DNA of 64,000 nt, taken from contig JAEZZA010000029.1 in assembly GCA_023442525.1 (NCBI GenBank), positions 1-64,000 of the forward strand, written 5' to 3'. Of this stretch, positions 8,946 through 18,800 are shown piece by piece; position 1 is the first letter of the stretch, and every line of letters starts with the position of its first letter. The notes under the pieces are model-generated. The model saw nothing but the letters and a program-made list of their open reading frames with translations, was not told where the DNA came from and did no database searches. The stretch comes from Bacteroidota bacterium (lineage in GTDB: Bacteria; Bacteroidota; Bacteroidia; Bacteroidales; UBA10428). Position numbers and translations under genes: made by a program.

Positions 8946-9755
8946 TTATATACCAGCCCATCTCACAAGCAAATGATTCGCTGAAATTATCGTAACGGTT
9001 TCACCACCAGGCATTCTTACAGGACTTGATGAAATCAGATTGAGATTCCATTTTCTCCAAGCGGCGAAATCAACAAGTTCAGTTTCTGATAAAAATCTTA
9101 GAGATATTAAATAATCATCATCATTTTTCAGAACAAGTGCTGTGTACCTTGCATTCTCAGGTAAAAAATCACACAGTTCGGGTACACCGTTCATTACACC
9201 CAGATTGCCTTTTACCAGAACAGCCTCTTTATCGACCGTCTCAACCGGTATATCCGGAAAATAACCTGTGAAATCAGCAAAACTTTCATTTAAACCGGTA
9301 AGGAGGACTTCCGCAATTTTTTGTGATGCCTTCAGATCTGCCTCATTACCTTTCCCGTTTATAATATTTATATAATAGCTGCCCGAACATATCTGAAGTT
9401 GATATGGTGTTTGACATGTAAACCGTGACAAGTCATTAACGGTATTACAATTGAATCTGGATACGGAGAATATACCGAATGCCTCCTCCTTACCTGTCAT
9501 CCTGTAAATTTCAATGGTAAAACTGCTATTGAGGTAAACTATATTGTGGACTTTTAATTCAGAGAATCCGTATTCCTTGTAAAGTTCTGCACCTCCGTTA
9601 ATATAGCCATAAAGCGAAGAACCGCCATAAGTTTTTATACTTTCAGTGTGAACACCGGGCAAATTACCTTCGTCAATAACAGGGAAACCCGATGTCTGGC
9701 CCCACAGGTTTGTGAAAAGGAAAAGTAAACCCGGCAAATAACAGAAGATTCTCAT
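8946..9755 (-). CDS. DUF6599-like secreted protein
   Basis: 269 residues from the ATG at 9755 (MRIFCYLPGLLFLF), which begins a clean signal peptide ending near LWGQ. A longer start at 9779 would overlap the upstream gene. The segments YINGGAELYKEYGFSEL and EIYRMTGKEEAFGIFS match, from memory, the DUF6599 family found near DUF362 proteins. No enzymatic motif is visible. The upstream DUF362 gene ends 10 bases before this start, so the two are very likely one transcriptional unit and may work together at the cell envelope. Confidence 0.65.
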   Translation of the reverse strand: MRIFCYLPGLLFLFTNLWGQTSGFPVIDEGNLPGVHTESIKTYGGSSLYGYINGGAELYKEYGFSELKVHNIVYLNSSFTIEIYRMTGKEEAFGIFSVSRFNCNTVNDLSRFTCQTPYQLQICSGSYYINIINGKGNEADLKASQKIAEVLLTGLNESFADFTGYFPDIPVETVDKEAVLVKGNLGVMNGVPELCDFLPENARYTALVLKNDDDYLISLRFLSETELVDFAAWRKWNLNLISSSPVRMPGGETVTIISANHLLVRWAGI

Positions 9756-9765
9756 TATCGAAATA

Positions 9766-10923
9766 TTAACCCAGATCAAATAACCTGGAATCTATTTTAT
9801 CCATATCATGAATTCCCAGTCCCAGTTCGGATGCCATTGCCAAAAATTTCAATACATCGGGCCGGGAGGTTTTTTGTATACCTTCTGATATTCTTTTTTC
9901 AGTTATGATATCATAAGCAATCCTATCCATTGCAACCGGATCGGTTGATATGAGTATGGAATTATAATTACAAATAAATTGCGGATTTGCGCCCGGACCT
10001 CCGTTAAAGCACCCGCGTAGACCGTCGCAGATATTAAGTACTACCTTGTCACGCAATGGAGCAAACGCACATACCTGGGCGCAGGTTTCGTTCCATAGTA
10101 TACCGTGCAAACGACCGGTGTTTGAAATGGCACCAAAGGCCAGATTTTTCATGGCGTTGGTAATTGATGCCCCGGCATTCTTCAAAATGGGTATATTGAT
10201 AATTTTATCCAGGTCCTGTGTAACAATTTTACTGAAATAAGAATATTTGCCAGTATTTACCATATAGGGTAAAGTTTCCGCGTCGTATTCCCCCTCCACA
10301 TCGGCCCAGTAATACCAATCTTTATCTATATTCCGCTCTCCGTAAAGTTTTCCCTGTTCATCATAAAATGAACCTTTTTCATCCTGACATTCAGTTCCGG
10401 TTATTTTAATACCCGGATAGTTCGCGGTAGTAAAACCAGTGTCTTTCAGTTCCATTTCGCGACGATCCCAGATAACAATATTTTCTCTCTGAATACCACT
10501 TTCGGTAAGTTGCCTGATAACCGCCTGTGTTACGGCATGGCTTGTAGAAAGCAATTTTCCAGCAACCGGATTCACCTTCAGACCTATTCTTTCACCGGGC
10601 TTGACCAAAGTCAGCCATGCCTTTTTCAGATCAGTTTCTCCGGTTAGTTCAAGCATACCTTTTTTGATCATAAGGTAGGCTTCTTCTTCAACCGGCTGAT
10701 CGTTTACAACAGCTCTGGCATTTTTTAGGGTGATCACTTTCCCGGGAAATTTACCGGGCATCGAAAAGGATGTCCTCGGGGATTTAAGGGCATCTGCAAT
10801 ATTTGTTGCAGGAACTTCGGGAGGTTGAGGCACAACATTGGCCAGTGAAGACAAAGGTTTGGCAGCCAGTGCCGCACTACCTGCACCGAACACAGTAAAA
10901 AACTTTCTTCGGTTGAGAGTCAT
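9766..10923 (-). CDS. DUF362 domain protein with twin-arginine signal
   Basis: 385 residues. The start LNRRKFFTVFGAGSAA is a twin-arginine-like export signal. The body has the DUF362 pattern: GERIGLKVNPVAGK, IWDRREMEL, then INIPILKNAGASITNAMKNLAFG and DPVAMDRIAYDII near the end. DUF362 proteins are often linked to iron-sulfur proteins, but this one lacks a ferredoxin-like CxxCxxC cluster motif; its few cysteines are scattered. The biochemical role is unknown. It heads a minus-strand run with the DUF6599, CPBP-like and M1 genes, and is divergent from the signalling cluster starting near 11140. Confidence 0.75.
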   Translation of the reverse strand: MTLNRRKFFTVFGAGSAALAAKPLSSLANVVPQPPEVPATNIADALKSPRTSFSMPGKFPGKVITLKNARAVVNDQPVEEEAYLMIKKGMLELTGETDLKKAWLTLVKPGERIGLKVNPVAGKLLSTSHAVTQAVIRQLTESGIQRENIVIWDRREMELKDTGFTTANYPGIKITGTECQDEKGSFYDEQGKLYGERNIDKDWYYWADVEGEYDAETLPYMVNTGKYSYFSKIVTQDLDKIINIPILKNAGASITNAMKNLAFGAISNTGRLHGILWNETCAQVCAFAPLRDKVVLNICDGLRGCFNGGPGANPQFICNYNSILISTDPVAMDRIAYDIITEKRISEGIQKTSRPDVLKFLAMASELGLGIHDMDKIDSRLFDLG

Positions 10924-11039
10924 ATATAATTTATTTAATCATTTCTACCCTTAAAATCTCCACCGGGTTTCAGAGTGATGGGGGAATAAATGTAAGAAAA
11001 AAAGTTAATTAAGTCTGCTATCTGAACGGATGATGGTAA

Positions 11040-11097
11040 TGACATTTATTTTACTTCTTCGTGACAATTCGTGACAATTCTTTACCCCGTTGTGACA
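11040..11097 (+). promoter_or_regulatory. Four helically phased TGACA elements upstream of the signalling cluster
   Basis: TGACA occurs at 11040, 11062, 11072 and 11093, giving spacings of 22, 10 and 21 bases, close to whole helical turns. Two copies form a perfect direct repeat GTGACAATTC-GTGACAATTC (11061-11080). OmpR/PhoB-type regulators typically bind direct repeats at about 10-11 base spacing, and such a regulator is encoded at 15126. Binding by that protein is an inference. Confidence 0.5.
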
Positions 11098-11117
11098 CCT
11101 GTCCGATAGCCCTGCCC

Positions 11118-11125
11118 TATTTTTG
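11118..11125 (+). promoter_or_regulatory. Candidate -7 promoter box of the signalling cluster
   Basis: TATTTTTG matches TAnnTTTG. It lies 20 bases beyond the last TGACA element and would start transcription near 11132, so a translation start at 11170 suits the small ORF better than 11140. A TTG at 11090 is the only -33 candidate, and its spacing of about 25 bases is long. Confidence 0.4.
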
Positions 11126-11139
11126 TTCAGGAATTTTCG

Positions 11140-11391
11140 ATGAATATGTTGTACCAAATTAATCAGAAAATGAAACCGATTGTATTATCCCTTGCAATGG
11201 CAGTACTACTGCTTATTAGTCTGGCAAATCACAGACACAATTCGTGCCGGGAAGAAAGGTTTCCCAATCAGGTTCAAAACTGTATTGAAACACCAATCGA
11301 AACCAAAGACATTCAATCTCCAACATCTGGCTCCTATTCTGAACCTTTAACTTTTTCAGGTAAAAACATCAACTTCTTCATAACATTCTGA
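11140..11391 (+). CDS. Small hypothetical secreted protein
   Basis: 83 residues from 11140, or 73 from the more plausible ATG at 11170 (MKPIVLSLAMAVLLL), which opens a good signal peptide or single membrane anchor. The rest is short and polar, with two cysteines and no recognised domain. It ends 14 bases before the first jelly-roll gene and directly follows the candidate promoter, so it would be the first gene of that unit. It may be a genuine small envelope protein or merely a chance frame in the leader. Confidence 0.4.
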   Translation: MNMLYQINQKMKPIVLSLAMAVLLLISLANHRHNSCREERFPNQVQNCIETPIETKDIQSPTSGSYSEPLTFSGKNINFFITF

Positions 11392-11405
11392 TAAACATTA
11401 ATATT

Positions 11406-12479
11406 ATGAGATTCATTACACTTAGAATTCTGACGCTTTCGATAGCGTTTCTTTCTTTCAGTGCCAGGGCAGGAGCAGAAGACCTTCGAAGGATCGTTTC
11501 ACTTTCAGGGACCTGGAAATTCACTATTGGTGATGATATTTCCTGGGCCGATCCCAAAACCGACGACAGTGAATGGGATCAGCTGATTGTACCCAGATCG
11601 TGGGAAGAACAGGGCTATGATGATTATAACGGCTATGCCTGGTATCGCAAGTCGTTTGAGATAGGAAATGTTCCAAAGAACAGTCCGGTATATCTTGTGC
11701 TTGGCCGTATTGATGATGTGGACGCTGTATACCTGAACGGGAAACTGCTTGGGAGCAACGGAAAGATTCCTCCGCGTACGGAAACCGCTTACAGTAACAG
11801 GAGAAAATACAACATACCTGCCGGCTGGTTGAACGAGAACGGCGAAAATGTGATTTCCATACGGGTTTATGATAACCAGATGGAAGGAGGTATAGTTGAC
11901 GGGCCTGTGGGTGTATATTATGACGCCGAGACCGAACTTCTCACACTCAATTTTACAGGAAGGTGGAAGATACACGAAGGTGACAACAAGGATTGGCGGT
12001 TGAGAGATTACAACGACAAAAACTGGAAACGTATCCAGGTACCGGCCGTATGGGAAAATGAAGTCCTTCATAATTATGACGGAGTTGCATGGTATCGTGT
12101 TAATTTCAGGGTGCCGCAAGATTTCACTAAAGAAGATGTATACCTGTGCCTTGGAAAAATTGACGATATAGACGAAGTATACCTTAACGGAAAGCTGATA
12201 GGAACCGTATTTGATCTGAAACATGATCGCGAATACTGGGCAAGAGGTTCGGAGTACAATGCCCGCAGAGTATACAAGATAGATGGCGACCTGCTGACCA
12301 GGGGAGGAAGTAATACGCTGGCTGTACGTGTACTCGACAAACATGGAGTTGGCGGAATTTACGAAGGACCCGTGGGAATTATGTCGGCCGAAAAATACCG
12401 TAAGTATCGCAACAGGCATTATTCCAGCCAGTCGTTCTGGCAATTTGTCTTTAATTCTTTCGTAAGCGACGAAGATTAA
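11406..12479 (+). CDS. Secreted protein of two tandem GH2-type jelly-roll (sugar-binding-like) domains, paralogue A
   Basis: 357 residues: a signal peptide (1-24), then two copies of one beta-sandwich domain, about 33-175 and 180-340. Each copy carries WKF or WKI, a GD...W segment, VP..WE, a GYAWYRK or GVAWYR strand and IDDxDxVYLNGK. These are the features of the N-terminal carbohydrate-binding domain of GH2 beta-galactosidases, but no catalytic TIM barrel follows. The same fold is used as an extracellular sensor in some bacterial signalling proteins (remembered family knowledge). It is followed by a paralogue and then a histidine kinase and response regulator on the same strand, so a ligand-binding role in signalling is plausible but unproven. 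Confidence 0.75.
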   Translation: MRFITLRILTLSIAFLSFSARAGAEDLRRIVSLSGTWKFTIGDDISWADPKTDDSEWDQLIVPRSWEEQGYDDYNGYAWYRKSFEIGNVPKNSPVYLVLGRIDDVDAVYLNGKLLGSNGKIPPRTETAYSNRRKYNIPAGWLNENGENVISIRVYDNQMEGGIVDGPVGVYYDAETELLTLNFTGRWKIHEGDNKDWRLRDYNDKNWKRIQVPAVWENEVLHNYDGVAWYRVNFRVPQDFTKEDVYLCLGKIDDIDEVYLNGKLIGTVFDLKHDREYWARGSEYNARRVYKIDGDLLTRGGSNTLAVRVLDKHGVGGIYEGPVGIMSAEKYRKYRNRHYSSQSFWQFVFNSFVSDED

Positions 12480-12508
12480 CATTCATTTCACACTTTAAAT
12501 CAGGGATC

Positions 12509-13531
12509 ATGAAATCATTGTTACTTTACATAACCGGGATGCTGGCTGTTAGCACAAACCTGTACGCATCCTACGAAAAGCTGTCGTTGCTGCAAAGTCT
12601 GAAAGGCGACTGGCTGTTTTCAATCGGAATAAATGACGACTGGTTATCGCCCAGTTACGACGACTCAAACTGGGAGAAAATCAGAGTTCCGTCGGCATGG
12701 GAAGATCAGGGTTTTAACGGATATAACGGCTATGCCTTTTACCGAAAAAAGTTTACTATTTCTTCAGAGCTCAAAAACCGCATGCTTTATCTCAATATGG
12801 GTTACATTGACGATGTGGATGAAGTGTATTTTAACGGGCGCAAAATAGGATCTACCGGCAGTTTTCCTCCTAATTATCATACAGCATATAATGCCGAAAG
12901 GGTATATTATATTCCCGAAGAAATCATAAAATTCGACGGAGTGAATGTGATTGCCGTAAAAGTATATGACACGGAACAGGCAGGTGGAATTGTAGCCGGA
13001 AATATAGGAATTTTCGGTGGCAGGACACCGGTTAAGCTTGATGTAAATCTTCAGAGTTTGTGGAAATTCAGCAAAGGAGATGATATGCAGCGTAAAGAAA
13101 TTAACTATAATGACAGTGAATGGAAAGAAATATTTGTGCCGGCCCGCTGGGAGGATCAGGGATACAGGGATTATGACGGAATGGCCTGGTACCGTAAATC
13201 GTTTACTTTTACAGGAACATCTGATGACGAACACTTAGTTCTGGTTCTGGGGAAAATTGATGATATAGATGAAGTATACATTAACGGTACTTTAATCGGA
13301 TCCACCGGAAATATTCAGCGTTCGCGTCAGGTAGGCAATTCAGGACAGGAATATAATGCATTCAGAGGTTATTATATACCGGCAGGATTGCTGAAAAAAG
13401 GACAAAAGAATGTAATAGCAGTACGGGTTCTGGATACAGGAGGTGAAGGAGGCATATATGAAGGTCCTGTTGGCCTGTTAACCCAAAAGAATTATATCGA
13501 ATATTGGAAATCGATCCGAAAGAAGAATTAA
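12509..13531 (+). CDS. Secreted protein of two tandem GH2-type jelly-roll domains, paralogue B
   Basis: 340 residues: a signal peptide (about 1-21), then two jelly-roll copies at about 30-170 and 178-325. All diagnostic segments recur: VPSAWEDQGF, GYAFYRKKF, IDDVDEVYFNGR in copy one; VPARWEDQGY, GMAWYRKSF, IDDIDEVYINGT in copy two. Second copies of both paralogues share an insertion before the RVY or RGYY strand and the ending GGIYEGPVG, so the internal duplication came before the gene duplication. No catalytic domain is present. It starts 29 bases after paralogue A and ends 33 bases before the kinase gene. Confidence 0.75.
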   Translation: MKSLLLYITGMLAVSTNLYASYEKLSLLQSLKGDWLFSIGINDDWLSPSYDDSNWEKIRVPSAWEDQGFNGYNGYAFYRKKFTISSELKNRMLYLNMGYIDDVDEVYFNGRKIGSTGSFPPNYHTAYNAERVYYIPEEIIKFDGVNVIAVKVYDTEQAGGIVAGNIGIFGGRTPVKLDVNLQSLWKFSKGDDMQRKEINYNDSEWKEIFVPARWEDQGYRDYDGMAWYRKSFTFTGTSDDEHLVLVLGKIDDIDEVYINGTLIGSTGNIQRSRQVGNSGQEYNAFRGYYIPAGLLKKGQKNVIAVRVLDTGGEGGIYEGPVGLLTQKNYIEYWKSIRKKN

Positions 13532-13564
13532 TTAAAAACCGCTCTTCAGATTTCTGTATATTTA

Positions 13565-15121
13565 GTGAAATATTCACGTATGCAGGCGTCGATCCGAAAA
13601 ACCGGCCTTCTTATTCTGGCGATAGTACTTCTGCCTGTAATTATATTCTCAATTTTTGAGATAGGCAGAGTTCGCCAGAATGAGAAGGTTATTCAGGATA
13701 TATACCGCAATCAGCTGGATGCCATATTGTTTTCCATTAACCAGTATTCCGACGATGTTTTAAGCAACCTGGCAAACCGTGTTGAAAATGGAATGCTTAA
13801 GGATACGGCCGATGTAAATTCAATCATTCTGGAATCGCCGTCTCTAGAAACGTTGGTGCAATTCAGGAATAAGTCAGATGTATTTAAGATTACTCCCGGA
13901 GACGCGTTGAATCATTCAGAAATTGAAGCAATTCAAAGGGAACTAAAAAATTCCGACAGTCTGCTGACCCGTCTCGGCACCTATTTCAGAGGTGGTTACC
14001 GCAAGATTGAAACGATATTTACACCGCAAAACGACGAACAATGGATCATATTCCTGACAAAATATGATAGTTCTTCTATACTTGTCAATTTATTAATACT
14101 CAATCCTGAAAAATTCATCAATCAAACCCTCGATCCCAAAATTCAGGAAATATCCCGCGATAAGTTTTTTATTGCTGCCTTTCGTTCGGGAGAAAATTCA
14201 CCTTTTTATTCATCGTCGAAACAAATTTCAGCAGGTAATATAAGCGAAAGGAGACCTTTCTGGCTTTTCAGAAATTACGAGATGGGGATTGAACTGAGGG
14301 GTATGACGATAGCCGAATTGGCAGACAGCCGTTCCCGCAAGAACGTTGTTGTGGTTATTATTATGGATCTTATACTTATTGCCGGTGCTTGGGTTATTTT
14401 CAGAAATATCCGAAAACAACTAAAGCTTTCGCAGCTGAAAAGCGACTTTGTTTCGAATGTGTCACATGAAATCAGGACTCCTCTTGCACTGGTAAGTATG
14501 TATGTGGAAACCCTCGAAATGGGAAGAATTAAAACCCCTGAAAAGATAAGGGAATACTACAATGTTATTCTTAACGAAACAAGCCGTCTTTCGGCCATGG
14601 TAAACCGGATACTTAATTTTTCACAGATTGAGGATAACCGGAAGAAATACAATCCCGTAACCTGCCATGTAAATGAGATTGTAGATAAAGCCTGTAGTGG
14701 ATTCAGATATTCACTTGACGCTCAGGGATTCCAATTTTCATGCGAACCGGCAGCAAACGTACCTGACATAGTTGCCGACAGGGAAGCCGTAACGGATGCG
14801 GTGATAAACCTGATTGACAATGCCATGAAATACAGCAGAGATAATAAGGAGATTATTGTGCGAACGGGTGCGGACAGTGAATCGGTATGGATTGAAGTGG
14901 AGGATCACGGAATAGGTATTTCAGCAGAAAATCAAAAATATATTTTTGATAAATTTTTCCGGGTAACCGAAAAGAACCTTGCCAATAAAATTAAAGGTTC
15001 CGGGCTCGGGCTTGCCATTGTAAAACATATAATGAATGCACATCACGGAAACATAACTGTAAAAAGTTCATCCGGTTTCGGTTCGACATTCCGTCTGTCT
15101 TTCCCGGTAAAAAAAACATAA
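13565..15121 (+). CDS. Membrane sensor histidine kinase
   Basis: 518 residues from a GTG at 13565; the first ATG is at 13580 and either may be used. TM1 spans about 12-33, a periplasmic sensor region of about 225 residues follows, and TM2 spans 260-279. There is no clear HAMP domain: the dimerisation helix follows almost at once, with the phospho-acceptor His301 in SHEIRTPL. The ATPase domain has the N box (INLIDNAMKYS), G1 (DHGIGIS), F box (FDKFF) and G2 (GSGLGLAIV). It should phosphorylate the regulator encoded 4 bases downstream. The periplasmic domain is not one I recognise and may contact the jelly-roll proteins encoded just upstream. Confidence 0.9.
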   Translation: MKYSRMQASIRKTGLLILAIVLLPVIIFSIFEIGRVRQNEKVIQDIYRNQLDAILFSINQYSDDVLSNLANRVENGMLKDTADVNSIILESPSLETLVQFRNKSDVFKITPGDALNHSEIEAIQRELKNSDSLLTRLGTYFRGGYRKIETIFTPQNDEQWIIFLTKYDSSSILVNLLILNPEKFINQTLDPKIQEISRDKFFIAAFRSGENSPFYSSSKQISAGNISERRPFWLFRNYEMGIELRGMTIAELADSRSRKNVVVVIIMDLILIAGAWVIFRNIRKQLKLSQLKSDFVSNVSHEIRTPLALVSMYVETLEMGRIKTPEKIREYYNVILNETSRLSAMVNRILNFSQIEDNRKKYNPVTCHVNEIVDKACSGFRYSLDAQGFQFSCEPAANVPDIVADREAVTDAVINLIDNAMKYSRDNKEIIVRTGADSESVWIEVEDHGIGISAENQKYIFDKFFRVTEKNLANKIKGSGLGLAIVKHIMNAHHGNITVKSSSGFGSTFRLSFPVKKT

Positions 15122-15125
15122 TGAT

Positions 15126-15815
15126 ATGAAAAGAATCCTGATTGTTGAAGATGAGCCGAACATGGTGAAGGGTTTAAAGGATAACCTGGAATTTGAAGGA
15201 TATGAAGCTGACACCGCCACCGACGGCAGAACGGGTATGCAAAAAGTTCTGGGTGGTAAATACGATCTGATAATTCTTGATATCATGCTGCCTGAAATAT
15301 CGGGCCTGGATATTTGCAGGGAAGCCCGTAACAAGGGGGTCAAAACCCCGATAATTTTATTAACGGCCAAAGGCGAAGAGATTGACAAGGTCCTGGGATT
15401 GGAACTGGGGGCCGACGATTATATTACAAAACCTTTCAGTTTACGCGAACTGTTAGCACGGATCAAAGCTATCATGCGAAGGACACCATCAAATGATGAA
15501 ACCTCATCAGGTAATGAATTGATAAATGTCGGTAATATTCAGATCAGTTTCAATAACTACCTGGCCGTAAAGGATGATCAGGAAGTACACATGTCGCACA
15601 AGGAATTTGAAATACTCCGGTATCTTTATCAGAATGCCGGTAAAACAATTGACCGTGACAACCTGATGAGCGAGGTATGGGGAATAGATAATGAAATCAC
15701 CTCCAGAACCGTTGATAATTTCATTGTAAAACTTCGCCAAAAAATCGAAGCTGATCCAAATAATCCTAAGATTATCTTAACGGTTCACGGCGTAGGATAT
15801 AAAATGGTATTATAG
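15126..15815 (+). CDS. OmpR/PhoB-family response regulator
   Basis: 229 residues. The receiver domain (1-118) has the acidic pair in VEDE, the phospho-acceptor Asp52 (LDIMLP), Thr80 and Lys102 (TKPF). The C-terminal winged helix (about 132-229) ends with SRTVDNFIVKLRQKIE and VHGVGYKMV, as in OmpR-type DNA-binding domains. It starts 4 bases after the kinase gene, so the two form a standard pair. The phased TGACA repeats upstream of the cluster are its best candidate targets. Its last 6 bases overlap the convergent CotH gene. Confidence 0.93.
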   Translation: MKRILIVEDEPNMVKGLKDNLEFEGYEADTATDGRTGMQKVLGGKYDLIILDIMLPEISGLDICREARNKGVKTPIILLTAKGEEIDKVLGLELGADDYITKPFSLRELLARIKAIMRRTPSNDETSSGNELINVGNIQISFNNYLAVKDDQEVHMSHKEFEILRYLYQNAGKTIDRDNLMSEVWGIDNEITSRTVDNFIVKLRQKIEADPNNPKIILTVHGVGYKMVL

Positions 15816-18800
15816 TTTCACCACTTTAAGGTTTTGAATTCCCTTGCTACTGGTCAATCTGATGATGTAAACTCCCTTATCCGAAGGTCCTTCACCATCC
15901 CAATCAATCCAGTAGGAATCTGGCCTCAGTATTCCCTCATGCAGAACCCTTACTTTTTTTCCCTGCAAATCTATAACCTCGAGCCTGTAATTATCCTCTG
16001 AATTAACCTTAAAGCGAATTGTTGTGAAATCTCTGAATGGATTGGGGAAACACTCAAAAGTCATTTCGGAGAATGGCTGTTCAATATCTACAGTGGTAGT
16101 ATCGGGGGAGTTCTTTGCTCCGGGCGTTCCTCCAATAATGGAAGCCTGCCAGTTTTCGGGACGCGAATTATCCAGAAGAGGATTTCTTAATTCAATTGTC
16201 TTACCACTACCGTTTGCATCAACCGGCCATGGCTGTGAGGTTCCGAAATTCACTGCATCAACAAGCACATTGTTATTATCGAACAATCTCACAATATCCC
16301 CGTCGGAACTCAGTTTAAAAGGTAATTCGCCTATAGAATTCTTAACATTCGGATGATAAGCCCTTAAGTCCTTGACATCCCTGCAAATAACCAGGTAACT
16401 GCCCGGAATCATGGTAGTTCCGGCAGGAAAAACAAAGCCGGAATCGATATTACTGTCAACCAGCAGCCATCCGCTTAAATCGATTGTAGCTGCTCCGTTG
16501 TTATAAAGTTCAATCCAATCTTTTGTATCCAGACGTTCCGACGATTTGTAATTAATTTCATTGATCACGATTGAAATATCTTCCGGAAGTGCAGGTTTAA
16601 AATTGGCTTTAAAATTCCCGGCAGCTGACATATTATAAGTTATTTCCGGTTCGGCTGAGGTCATGGTACCGGACCAGCCCGTAAACTTATAACCCGGAGC
16701 CGGAATCGCCTTCATGGTTACAGGGATATTTTTGAAATATATACCGTTGAAAGGATATGAGTGAACGTAAATGCTGTTGAGCTTAACCACACCGGCCTTT
16801 TTATCGGATACATCCACTGCAATATTGAGTTGACTGCTCAACTGAAACTTCAAAAGCAAATGTTGACGGCAGTATGCAGGTCTGTTAGCGGCGAAAACTT
16901 TTCGCGAACCTATACGCCAAAGCCAGCCGCTGTAATTACATAACCAATCGTCGTAACTACTGTCCCATCTGTTAAAAGTATACTGGATTTCCTTAGTGTA
17001 AAGTGCCTGAAGTGAATCCAGATCGGCCCTTACCCGTTCAGGGTTAAAGTCCTGGTTTAGCCTGTCGCAAAACTGGTTGATGAAATTATTTCTGAAACCG
17101 GTATTGGTTACCATCCTGCGAAGAAAAAGCGTAGACCATGGTGGATTCGGCCAGGAGGGTCCGGCCGGATCGAGTGCGAACTCCAAAGTGTTAAGTTTAT
17201 AATCGTTTTCATCCCAAATACCAAAACCAAAATCGGTATCGTATGCAATCCAGCGCCATTTGCTTCCCGGCGCGTTCGTATTCCAGAATTTTATATTATT
17301 ACCGGGCCAGTCCCTGTTATTCAGGTAAATATTCAAAATCTGATACTGGATGAAATTATCTATATCAACCTGGTCCTGAACTATTTTAAAATCACCATCG
17401 TTTTGCAACGTTGTCTTTTGGTTCATGAAATCCTTGAGAATCGCATAGCCGGTATTTTCGCCATTGATTATATTTCCGTCGTATTCAAGCAGATTCACAG
17501 AATCCGCTTCAACCTGGTGGTTCCCTTCGATATAATGTTCCGAGACTTTCTCCCTGATATTCAAAAGGCCCCAGTACTCACCATTTAAATAAACCGCCGC
17601 GGGCTGATAAGCCTGGATATCTACATCCATCTCCCTTGCAAGACCGGTCATAAAGCAATCATGAAAATGAAGACCCATATTGTCGTTTCCTGAGTTGCGC
17701 AATATTACCGATTCAAACTTGTCGATTGATTTGGTTTTAAAAAACGGATATTTAAACGATCCTTTGCCATATTCTTTGCGTGCAAACAGAGCAAACGACT
17801 TTTGTGGTTGTGCGCGTGAATAGGCTCCGAAAATTTTCACACCTGCTAACTGATCAATCTGAAGAACGCCATCGGTATCATACAGCTCCATGTGAACAGG
17901 CCGTTCCCAATCTTTCCAGAAATTGGCTTCAAAATATGGACTCTGGGTGGGGGTATTGGGTCCGAATGCATAAATTCCCGAAAGGTTATCCCATAAATTG
18001 AACGGATCGGTTGACAATGAAATTACCGGAACATCATGATCGAGTCCGGTTATAAATGTACGGGTAGAAACCGGACCTGGAATTTTACCATGCCGGATAG
18101 CACGAGCCCTTATTACACTGCTTTTAGATAAAAACACAGGCCCTTTGTACAGATTATCGGTACTATCAGGAACTGAGCCATCGAGAGTATAATAAATTGA
18201 ATCGTTGCTGGCTGATGCAGTGGTCAGGGTAACAGAAGTACCTGATAAATATAACCCTCCGGCGGGAGAGACAATCACCGAATCTGCGCGGGTAAAATCA
18301 TTGGCGGGATTAACATTCTTTGAGCCGGGTGAGGGCATTGCAAAATATTTGTTGTTTCCTGATCCGTCGGGTGAACATCCGAACGACACATCGGGAATGA
18401 TGCCTGCATAGCCTGTTGAATCGTATATAACACCTGAAGGATTCGACAGGTAAAGCCTTTCCTTCCCCGGTTTAACCTTAAAGTTTGTGTGTAGTCCACC
18501 GTAAGTGGAAAATGACAGCCATTTCGACACCTGGTGTACACCCGACATTCTTCCGACGGTCAAAAAGGGGTTGAGTGTCATGTCGGTTGAATTGATGACA
18601 TTGTTGTGTATCTGAATGGCAATCAGATTGCTGCCTTCTTTAAGAATATTTCCGATGTTGCTGATTTCAAAGTAATCGGGCTTACCCCCGGAATACATAA
18701 CAGCTTCGTGCCATGTAGTTGCTACCTGATTCCATGGGGTATTTTCACCCGGATTGCCCAGATTAGCCCGGGCCACTTCATGACCGTTAATGTATGCAAC

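Noticed and set aside
11505..12482. 325-residue minus-strand open frame opposite the first jelly-roll gene
   Set aside because: The plus-strand frame has a signal peptide and clear internal domain duplication; the antisense frame shows no domain and has atypical composition.
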